DNA from: Zygaena filipendulae
Taxonomy: Eukaryota; Arthropoda; Insecta; Lepidoptera; Zygaenidae
Assembly: GCA_907165275.2 (NCBI GenBank)
Contig: OU015652.1
Coordinates: 13,779,001-13,843,000 of the forward strand
DNA length: 64,000 nucleotides
Reading direction: 5' to 3'
Part shown: positions 14,401 to 26,400 of the stretch, piece after piece
Position numbering within the stretch: position 1 is the first letter of the stretch
How the letters are laid out: every line of letters starts with the position of its first letter
Program-made: the position numbers and the translations under genes
The notes under the pieces: generated by a model
Databases searched by the model: none
What the model was told of the DNA's origin: nothing
The model's input: only the letters and a program-made list of their open reading frames with translations

Positions 14401-17400
14401 AAGCATCGTTCATTTATCGTTTGATACATTTAGGCAAAAACTGAGAATATAATTTCCAATTGACTACAATACAATATAACATAAATTGTAATAACAACCA
14501 AACTTTTTTATGGACCTTGTCTCGTTTAAGTATCAAAGGGATGAGCACTCAAGGTTTATTTATAAAACGTATCTGGGTATAGTAAGGATATATCTGTTTT
14601 GTATCCCAATTGTTTATTAGTACATGTCTGACAGCAAGTCTCGGTTCCCCTTATCGTAGACCGTACATTTTTTATACAAAATGTAAACTCAGTGCTTGAA
14701 GTTGCATACATTGATGTAATTTTTTTAACTGTCATTAGATATAATACATCATTAAATAACAACTAGCTGTCCCCCGCGGTTTCGCTCGCGGGAATTGGGT
14801 ATTCTCCAAGGTATGAATATCAAAATTCTAATTAGTCCGTCAGTTAGAAAATAAAAAAATAATAGACACGTATTTTTTGCTTTTTCAATTTAATGAAAAT
14901 GAACATAGATAAGCGCATTAAAGTTTAGGGTGGGGGGCTCGTGACGTCAATATTCATTATAAGCGCCACACAAACCACACCGAATTGTGACGTCACGCGA
15001 AATTTCAACTCATTGTCTCTCTCTCTATCTCTGTTATTTTTTGAGTACGTAAAAAAAGAAAAAATACGTGTCCAATATTTTTTACTAATCTACACGACGG
15101 ACAAAAAAAAATTTTTTGTCAAGTAGCCAATTTCATAGTTTCCGCGGGATTTCCAGGATAAAAAGTATCCTATGTCACTCAGGATCACTATAGTGATAGC
15201 TTCTTATAAGTGAAAGAATTTTCAAAATCGATTTAGTAAATCCAGAGATTACCACTACAACGCCACAAACTCACAATTCACAAACTCACAAACTATAGCT
15301 CTTTATAATTATTAGTAGATATAGATATTACCTAAAAATAAAAAAAAATGTAATAATTTTTTTTTTTAAAGCAAGTGGTTTCTATTTCAAATAGTAGATA
15401 ATATTAAAATTTAATCGTAAGTATAAAAATATGCATTCCGTCTTGCAATTCTGCCAATAAGTAAGTAGGTAGTCTGCACTTCACAATAAGAATTTTAATT
15501 TGATGTGATCGTAAAAATCTTATATTAAAAATACCTTAATACCATACCCTGGAAGAGGTTTTGCATTGTCAAGGTGAATTTTGTCCGCAATTTGGAAGAA
15601 ATCAAATTTCATATAATTCGGTATGTAGGTACTTAATTATACAATTTCTATTTATCATGGCCTGTAATTTGCCTGAAATCTTCACCATTTCTTAAACACC
15701 CACATCTCGTTTTACGCATGGAGTAATATTCCCATGGATTAAAGATTTTACTGTCAATGTTGTCTACTGAATAGAATATGAATACAAACGATTTTCGAAC
15801 TTAAGATTCTAAGGTTAAAGTTTAAATAAGTAGTTAAAAGTTTACGAAGGCCACCGGAAGTCAACTGCGGTCGAATTATTCGGATCGCGATCCGACTTTA
15901 ATATGGCCGAACATCCGGTCAATTGAACGTCCATTACTAATTAGAATTTACATAAAACAATTTTTGGATGTAAGTATGTACTTATCAGTTTTAATAATTC
16001 TTATAAAAAACGATACAGGTTTTTTTTTAATTAATTTAAATGAACCGAGCCAAGCGAAGTTAAACACAATTCAATTTGTTTTTGTGATAATAAATACCTA
16101 TTATATATTTGTTCATCAATTGTTACAAAATATGGAGCTGTTTACAGAAAAATTTGGAGTTCGACCAAAAAGAAATGTAAAAGGAGTGGCCAAAAGTTAA
16201 ATATAGAGCGAGAATTTATTAGAAAAACGCCCTAACATTTTTCCATCATTTTCCGTAATCATCGTTTCGGAGTCGGAAACAACCCCTATTGTTTGCAATT
16301 ATCATAAAACACGTTAAGTAGTTCAAACATGCAACTGTCCGAAATATGGGCGCGGCCATCTGATAAACAATTAACTAAGTATATTAAAGTTTCCGTTTTT
16401 AATACTAATAATAATCACTTTACGTTGGGCGAAATGTATGATTTAAAATTTGAATTAGGTAAGCCCGTATAATTAAGAATGGTCAGCGGTACTTGTACTG
16501 ATTAGGTACATCGATAAAAGTGATTAGGGAAATTAGTAATTACAGAAGTCAAGTCAAATAAGTCTCCCGTTATAAAAAAAAAGTGTAAGATATTTCATTG
16601 GAAAAGAAATCAATTAATTATAGGAAAATATATTCTAACATAATTATTTGCAAGTTGAACTGTTAAAGTGACAGCGTTCTACTGGAGAGTTGGTTGGGTA
16701 GCTTCTTCTCTTCTTCTCTCCATAACACTAAAAAGCTGTGAAGGGTGGATATTTTATGGGTGCTGTCATAATAAATGTAATTTTATTGACGTCAAAAAGA
16801 GGCCCATAATAAGGCCATTGAATAAATTATTTGACTTTGAATACTAGTGTGCCAAAAACATCTTTTAGCTGTTTTTAATTACTTAAACATTTTTTTTTTA
16901 TGATGTTGCAATACTTGGTTTCAATGGCTCTTATAGTGCTAATACTTAATAGTGAGCCTGTAAAGGTCTAAATCACGTTTGACCACATACAAGTACCACT
17001 GAGCAGATAATTAAGGGTACTAAACCACCACTAGTATTTTTGGTTCCGATCAGGGTAATAGAAGCTAGAAGCTGACCTTCCATGGGAAAGTTTGGAATTA
17101 TTAATTTGAATGTAAGATACTCGAACTATAAAATTACAATCATCATTCCTAATGATGAAACTTATCACTTTAATTCATAGTTGAATAACAATATCATATT
17201 AACTGTTAAGCATACTTATTATGTGTATAAGCAATTACAAGAAAGAAATCTTGTTAACATCGAATAGTATTTGAGATTTCTTTTCAATGGATGGTTTATT
17301 AAATCGTTCAGCTCTTTGATCCGACAGCCAACCGTTTGGGATCATGATTGTTAAACATTATTGAGTAGGTAGGTACCTAATCTGTTATATCAAATTAATA

Positions 17401-20400
17401 TTATATAGAGCTCAATCAAAAGTGTAGAGCAAACGATTTGGTATTTATATTATTCGATTGGTCCGTCTGTCCAGACTTAATCCCAGTGATAATGCTTTTT
17501 ATATGTAATTATTATTGATCATTTAAATATACGTAATTTACATCTACGATTAAATTTAATGCTGTAATAGGTAGGTGGTAAATATAATTCAGGTATAATA
17601 AAGCTCCAAATAATTCGATGTCAGAAAATGCTTTATTGGTCAATAATTACGGATCTCTTTCGTTTAGATCAATCAGAAAAGGATGTCCGTTGAATCCTTC
17701 CAAAGGGTTTTTTAAATTCTCTTTCGATATATAGGTAAGTACCTACTGCAACATTATGGTCGTCAGCTATTATGGTTATATTTATTTTCAAAGAGAAAAA
17801 GGAAATGGGAACTTAGTTATGGGTACAATGCAATGTTTTTTTGCAAACAAACTTAAAACGGAATTCCATAAATTCTAAACAACAGACAAAATTAGTCATA
17901 GCAACAAGCAGGTTGTATGGTATTCGTAGTAGGCAAGACAAAATGTCGTAGCACTTTATCTGTTGAAGCAACGCAAATTCGACCGAGGAAGAGTGATAAC
18001 GCCATACGAATATAGTGTTCCATCCCTTTCTCATAATAGTTGAAATTACGTTAAGTCTTAGTATTAGATACGGTAAAGTTTTAAACATCGCTTAGTAATG
18101 CGCTCACGCACACACCTCATTCACCGACACCACTGTGCACTGTGGTCGTAGATTAACTGACTGGTGCGTAGTTGAGTTTTGGACATGGATTTTATTTATG
18201 GATGCACACCAAAGACATCAGATTTTTTGTAAGGATTAGGAAAAAAAAACTATAGTAAAGTAGAGAACATAAAAAAAAAAACATCCTAAATAATGAGCGC
18301 AAAACACGAACTCATCGCAAACAGCAACCGTGACTGAAACAACATTGTTTCCATAAAATAAAAAAAAAATTAAACATTAGGTACCTAATTTACCATTTTT
18401 TATTCTCTCCCGTTATCCAATCACACCCGACACGCCTGATAAAGACAAGACCCTTTGATTCAATAAAAGGAAATAAAACTACAACAAAATAATGTCTGGG
18501 GGCGACGGAACGATCGCCGAAATTTTTTAGCAAATAACAACCTACGATGCCATATAATCGGCTCGATTTAATAAATTACTTTTATTGTTCCAAGTTTCCC
18601 ACGGCCGGACGCTACACGCGAGCGCGACGCGACTCCATTTTTTTTTTGTGTTTTTTTTTTATACATCCGCGCCTCCGGCGCAAAGGAGCTAAAGAGATGA
18701 GGCCCGTGCTTTCATTTGATTGTTGGTTGCTGTTGTAGCGGTTACTCTATCATTAGAGTTGTATTAGCTGTGTTCTTACGGATGCGTAAGCACTTTTTGA
18801 CGTGTGTAAGTAGCGTGATTTATTAACGCATTTAGATATTGAGTAGGAAGATCTCAAAATGACTTGTGTCCATATGGTGTTCGTCTCTCTGAATACACCA
18901 GTTGCGTTTTTGTTTTAAATAATTGCAGCCTAGAGCATTCCGTTTATTCTATTTTCAATCGTATGATGTTTAAATATATTTTTATGGATATATTCCTTTA
19001 TATCTAGTATCAAGTATAATATCTTTGTATTAGTGTGATTTGAATGTTTATGTCATGCAGCCGGATCAAGGCATTGTATTAGGTTTTCTATTTTTATGAA
19101 GTGTGCGCGGTTTTTGTCACCAAGCGGCGTTATTGTGTCAGATATGCACGCGGTTAGATTTCGCAGCAAACCACTTCGGAGACCGGTTTGTGTGAGGACG
19201 ATTTGCACATTCAGCTCTCTTACTAGGCGCTATTTTAGTTCTTAGTCTTATTGGAATAGAGACGGCGTTTTGTTGGAATTCCACGTTTACAGATAGCAAA
19301 CGAGGCATGGCCGCATGGCAGTATTGGCGGTAGGCAGTTAGCTGTAGTCGTGAAATTTGCAAAACGTTATTTATGTGTAAATAGGCGTGCATTTTGTTGA
19401 GTCCAAACATTTATATTGAATGAGTTGAATTGAATATTTGATGCGCAGTGCTTGATGTTCTTGATATAATAATATGCTTGTTTTACAAAATTAAAGCAAT
19501 TATTTCACAATCGGTGCTTTGAGTCCGTCCTGCAGATTCATAAAACATGTGATGTCACTAGCAGGTACAGTTTGTAACTGCACATGACGTGACGAGCCCC
19601 CACTCCTAATCTTTAATGCGCCTTATACAAGTATATTTTCATAAATTTGAAAAAAGCATATATTATGTACGTGTCTATCAAGTATTTTTTTACTGTCTGA
19701 CTGATGGACTAAATATAATTTAAAACCTTACTTACCTACCTAATTATTCAATAGTCAACTATTTCTCGATTTGTTGACTGAGTACGTACATACGTATATA
19801 ACTGTTAAAGTAAAGTTGATTAGTTGCCATAAATAGATAGGTTCGTGAATTTTGCGTAGGTCGTTTAAGGAGTGTCGCATCACCTCTTGGTAAATTTTAA
19901 ATTTTTTTGTCGCTCTTTCTCTGAACTGTGTCAAAAGAAAACAAACATCTTATCTTATCTTAATATATATAAATCACGTGTATATAAATCATATATATAA
20001 ATCAAAATCCGTTCAGTAGTTTCGGAGTCCATCGCGGACAAACAACGTGACACGTGATTTATATATATTAGATAAGCTTAGCTGTCCCCCGCGATTTCAT
20101 CCGCGGTAATTTCGGAGTCGGAGTTCCCGCGGGAATTCCGGGATAAAAACTATCCTATCTTTTAAGTTGGACCATTTTATGAATGGTTACAAAATTTTAT
20201 CAAAATCCGTTCTGTAGTTTCGGAGTCCATCGCGGACAAACAACGTGACACGTGATCTATATATATTAAGAATTACCGACTTATTTATTATAGTACGGGA
20301 GATACCGATGCTAATTCGGGAGACACTCGAGCGTCGTTGGGACCTATTGGGTTTTGAAGATTAGGAGATATAAACAAAATAAGGTTATATGATATTTTTT

Positions 20401-23400
20401 CATTCACCGGTGGGTTTAGCTTCTACAGGCTTTCAAAAATGTAAAAAAAAATAGTAAAATGGAAATACTCGAGCGCGTCAGATATTGTAGTTTTGATACT
20501 CCAAGGTGTCTCTGATATCGAAAATATATTCATCTGCCCATTTGCGTGGTGGGGGTGGCCATCCGGAAGGGGAGAAAATGAAAAAAAAAAAAACATTTAC
20601 TCGAGCGCGTCAGATATTCAAAGGGGATGTTAAGTGAGCCTTAAAAATGCACCCCTTCGAAAATCTGCCGATTTGGAAGTGACGCAAGGTAGTAGCGAAT
20701 TTTTGAAAATGCAAAAAAAAATCTCAATTTTGAAATACTCGAGCGTGTCAGATTATTTTACAGAAGGTTCAGCTTGCAGTCCAAGTTATGTTGGCTTAAA
20801 ATCTGACAATAATTTTGAGGGATATTATTAATCTGACTGCTAGAAACAAAAATTATGATTTATTTTTAATTTTTTTTTATTTCTGATGTAAGTTTAATAA
20901 CTTTATGAGCTATTTCTTGTTCACAAAAAACACACTTTATATTTCTATGAAATATGTAAAAGCTCACAAAATATTATTCACAAAACAAACTTTAAAGCAC
21001 AAACAAGCCATTTCGTTTTACATATAATAACATGAACGCGTTTTTTTGTGATGAGCTTTATTATATAATATATATATAATTACATTAAAGTGAAAGGTGA
21101 ACCTATAATTTGATTTTGATTAATACTTACCTTAACTTATTTTAATATGTATTTTAACCGACCAAAAAAGTTATAATTCGACACGTTTAGCGCCGTGGTA
21201 TACTGTGATGACGTTATGGCGACGGAAAGTAGTGTGAGGACGGTGCGAGAGAGTGAGAGATAGAGAAAAAGTAAAAGGGAAAGAAAGACAGAGATATGAA
21301 TAAGTACATGTTTCACTGCAGCTGCTCGTTCGATTCGAAGACGATTTTTGTTTCTTCGGCTTATGAAAATCGGCAGATTATATTTTTCCCGCTATCCTTG
21401 AGTTATTTACTTTAAAATAAAAAACAAATCAACTGCGCTCGAGAATGTCGAAGTTGCGTTTTTTTTTTGCAAGTTTGTGATCCTCTAACTCCTTTACGTC
21501 ACGTTCAAATGGTCAGATTATTCATATACATACTTCTCACTATGTAATTAACCCACCATATCTTAATCTGACGCGCTCGAGTATTTCGAGTTATCGATTT
21601 TTTTTTACTAATCTGATCGGTTATTCTAGACGCACCCACCAGTGTAGAGGGCCTATATTTGGTGGAGGTACTCAACATGGTGCAAGGTACCCCCCTTATG
21701 TTCATCTGACGCGCTTTAGCTAATCCACAAATCCCCTCTTGGCGGTCCGTACTATTAGCTATCGTCCGTAAGTACCACCCGGCAAAGGAAAGGTTAAGAT
21801 TATGTACATTAAATTTTCTGCTTTTCCAAAACTAAATTCCATCTATTCTGTTTTGTATAACATTAAAACAAAACCTGAGTGTTTTCGTCAACCAAACCCA
21901 ATTAGTTATTTTAACATCAAGATGAGTCCCAGAGGTTCCGAATCGATTTTTATTTCTTTTTAAAAGACGCGTGAGAACCGAGAACACCCCACCATGTTGG
22001 TAAGTGTCGCAGACGATTGCTTAATTACGGTTGACAGTAAAGAACGGTAATTAGAATGAAGCAAAGAAGGGGAACAAAACTATAACATCTTTAGGCAGAG
22101 CGATTTCGATCTCAATTTTTGAATCTTTAATTACCTATTTCAGAACTGATAAAATTCATTTTTAAAGTTTGTTTTTTTTATACTAATTTGACCCCAACAA
22201 AAACAAAAGAACTCCAATAGTTCTAATTTCAAAATACCGATGGCGAAGTTTGAGCGTTCTTTATGTTTTTATGTTCCACGAAAAAAAAACGAAGGCAAGG
22301 GTTTTGAATGGACTAATCCAGACATGTTCCAACTTGATCACATTTTTTATAAAATCCACCGAACCATTATGTTTTTAGTTAACAGGTTGGTGGACGAGTA
22401 GAATAAGACTGGAATACTTAATACGAACCTGCCATAACCATTTAAGGAAAGCTGTATTTTGTCTTCATTTACCTACATAGTAGCGCAAAAAGAGTTATTG
22501 ATATAAAGAAATTTTATTAGCTAGGTTACCTACCTATTTTACCTTACCTTACAATACTTTTACTATTACCTTACAATAATTATATATATAACAGTTAGGT
22601 ACCTATGTATTTTACTTAATAATGTTAGAAAAACAAAAAAACAAGGCCGAAGATCTACTCCATTTCTTGGATGCGATAATATCGTTCCGATCTATAGTTC
22701 TGATAAATATGGAGGTGGATGCACAACCAACGATGAATATAGCTCTCTATTTTGCAATCGAGAGCGAGCTGAACGTCATAACTCGATTGTCGGACTCGAA
22801 ATTGAGACGATCAGTACTAACAAAAAGTTAAATGTCCTGATTTATGGAATATCATCATCGATTTTAATCATTTGTGTCAAACAATAATCATAAATGAGAT
22901 GAGATAAAAAAAAAAATAGATAATTTTATTAGAGCCGCTACTACGGCTCTTGTTACGATAATAGGCAGTTTGAAGCATTAAAAAATTCATCAAATGAGTT
23001 ATCCAACAGTATCTAACTGAGGCATTATTTCTTTTGACGCATTCTCTTATGAGCTTGTTAAAACTGTAAGTGTATGCCTTTCATCGAAATCCACCCCGAG
23101 CGGTAATAACGACATAGACGCCATTTTGGTACGCACCTCTCTTTCTAACCCATGGTGAGTGATAAGAACGGGCGTATGTGGTGTCGAGAAAAAAGTTCAA
23201 AACGGCAATAAAACTGTCTATTTGTGTTGCATCTAATTATAGTGCAGCCGTTAATTCGCTGCACTGTTTAGTTAAAGTTTTCCGTGTAAGGTGCGTGTTT
23301 GAAGTGGTTTGTGATAAAAACACGATGGCAGGCGAAATAGAAACATATATTTTTTTTTTATGCCATAGGGGGCAAATAGGAATTTAAATCTGCGCTTGGA

Positions 23401-26400
23401 AAACCCAAAATTTGCTTGAGGTTAATACTATTTCCAAAATATCTAAACTTCGAACATTTAAGACTATTGGGTCTTGAATCTTGATGATATAACGTTGCAA
23501 TTACAGAAAGCGCAAACAAAAAATTATAATAAAAAAAAAATAAGAATTAGGACAACTTAAAATTCATCTTTCTTCATAAACAAAATTCATTTAGCCTGGA
23601 TTTTTTTGGCAGCGGGAAGTAATTTTACACTGGCTTATTTATGTTAAACAATATTATCTTATATCACCGAAACTCAATAACTGACCGCTACTTCACTCAT
23701 CCGCGACCTTCCACGTCCTTCATCACTTTCTCTGTCGGATTTTATCTAACTAACCGTTAACAAAAGAAGCCCCATTGAGTAAGTCATATTAGAATACATA
23801 GGTATAAGTAATAATAGTTCACTTTTAGTTTACCTCACCCAATAAAGCGTGTACCAGACTATTGTAAACAAGCCCAAAACCGAAGTTTTCAACAGCGGTT
23901 TAAAACAGTGCGGACGATTGTTTGCAACGAAATTAAGGGCGACCAACGCTGGTTTTAAACCAGCCTCCCGCCAAGGTCACCTTGTGGGGAGGCTCGTTTA
24001 AAACAGTCTGGTACACGCTTAAGTGACGAGGCTGATAAAGACAGATAGATAAGTATATGATTTTTGAGCACAAATGACTCAAATATAATATGTAGGTATA
24101 CTTATGCTTTTGCATTTCGCTAGGAAGTGTTGTGAAAATAAATTGATAAATCTAATGATGCTTGGAGACACACGCAGTGTAATATAGTGTCACCTGTCCT
24201 CTTATAAAAATTGGCACTCTATAATCGTTATCGCATAGAAAACTAAGGCACGAATCGAAATATCACGTGGTAATTTAAAATCGTCCAGTCAAAAGTCTAG
24301 TTTTGCGTCACCTACAATCAAAAAACATTTTAATGTCTTTGCCTAGAATAATTCGGTCCTTTTTTCTATGCGTCAACGATTATAGATTGTCAACTTGGCT
24401 AAGAGGGCTGGTCCCAAACTAAGCAGAGATTGTGCTGTAAGTATAGTACCTACCAGACAACTGATAATAATACTTATTATTTAAAATATACTTTTTAGGG
24501 TTCTGTACCCAAAGGGTAAAACGGGTTCCTATTACTATTAAGACTTTACCGTCCGTCCGTCCGTCTGTCACCAAGCTGTATCTCATGAACTGTGATAGTT
24601 AGAAAGTTAAAATTTTCACAGATGATGTATTTCGGTTGACGCTATAACAACAAATGGTACGGAACCCCTGGTGAGCGAGTCCGACTCGTACTTGCCCTGT
24701 TTTTTTTTAAATAAACACACCTACTTCAGCTACAGCCATATACTAAATACAAACAATAAAGTTTATGATGTAAATGTTCAAACTTCAACCTGATGTAAGG
24801 ATCGAACCCGCGACACCCTGGTGTAGCAAAGCTTAGTTAACTAAACTAACGATGCTGTCGTAGTCTGACGCAACAATAATAACAATAATTATTAAAACAA
24901 TAACAAAACACCGGAGACGCGTTCTGTTTCACTCCGAACGCTTCAAAAATGTAACAAGCGTGTCATCAGTTGCGTAATAAATAGCGCGTTTTTTATTGTT
25001 AATGCTATAATTCTTAAAACTATTGCAAAAGTGATGTTAGTAAGTATTATTATATTACTAGAATTTAATAATCGTTACCTTGACAGTAATTTTATTGGAG
25101 GTAAAACCGATTTAAACGCTTGACGTTGCAAAATTGTAGGTCAAAACGGCATCGTAACGACTTCTTGATGACTTAAAATGCACGTGATATCTCCTTGAAA
25201 TTCCTGAACAAAAAAGACTTCATTCTGGCTACATTAGTTATTCAGAGCTAGGTGCCTACCTACGATAGCTAAACTAACTGGATCTATTGTAGATCTATGA
25301 TCTATGCAATGATAAGATTTTTTGTTTTTCATTATTCTGTACCATCTATATCTACTAATAAAGGAGAAAGATTTGGTTAATTTTTTGTTTGTTTGTTACG
25401 ATTTAACTGAAAAACTACTGGACCGATTTCAAAAATTCTTTCACCTTTAGAAAGCTACATTATCCTCGAGTAACATAGGCTATATTTTAATTCGGAATTT
25501 GAGAAACCGCGCGGGACAGCTAGTTAAGTATAATCGACATAATTGTAGATAATATTAGTAAATTAATATTAATATTAAGATTGTATATGCCATAGCGTAT
25601 AGATGATTGTTCTCAACAACACAGTAACAAGCAAGGCGATTTGGCGAACACTGTAAGCCTATCTTGTTTTGAATAAATAAATAAATAAATAAGACCAACT
25701 TATGATTATTATTGCTATTTGAAGTACGTAGGTAATTAGATTGCATTTTCAATGAGAAACATAGATTTTTATTGATGGGTAATTTTAATAAAAATCAAAA
25801 TGAAGCATCGTTCAATTACGTAGGTAGGTGCTTACTTAATTGCATAGTCTTATCACTGGGCGACACAGCGTTCAATTCATAGAGATTGAAAGTTCGCAAC
25901 GCGGACGATGGCGACTTCCGGTGATCGATCAATCTGCGCGCGCGCACATGTTCGCCTGCCGCTGTCACCCTCGGCACTCGGCGTCGCACCGTCCAATAAC
26001 CCTTCAACTCTACGAGTTATCCAATTGAACTTAAACGGTTAGTGGATTGTGATTTCGTTTGCGAGTGGTCCCACTTGTGGAGTGACCAGAGTGGGAATGT
26101 CTATCGATTACAGGCGACGCGCGACGATCCAACTTTACTATATTGAAAGATATTCCTATCATTGGTAATTGGAATTTCATGTTATTGATATAAAGTCAGT
26201 GTAAACAAATAGTAATTGCAAAAGAAGTAAAGACCGATTTGAAATTCATTTCTTCGTTGTACCGAATGTAGTAAGTAGTAACTCTGATTTAAGTTTAAGA
26301 TTTGACTTTCGAGTTACAAGTGAAATCTAATTAAATGTAATGAAAACAAAACATTAACCAAAATATGACAGAAATTGAAAATAGAATTTCATTTAAAAAG

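Noticed and set aside
22622..22831. 69-codon + strand frame in intron 1
   Set aside because: The peptide is plausible in composition but has no recognisable motif, splice context or conservation cue, so I left it out.
24780..24860. tRNA gene on the - strand
   Set aside because: A B box is clear, but no full cloverleaf or acceptor stem can be drawn, so a SINE head is more likely.
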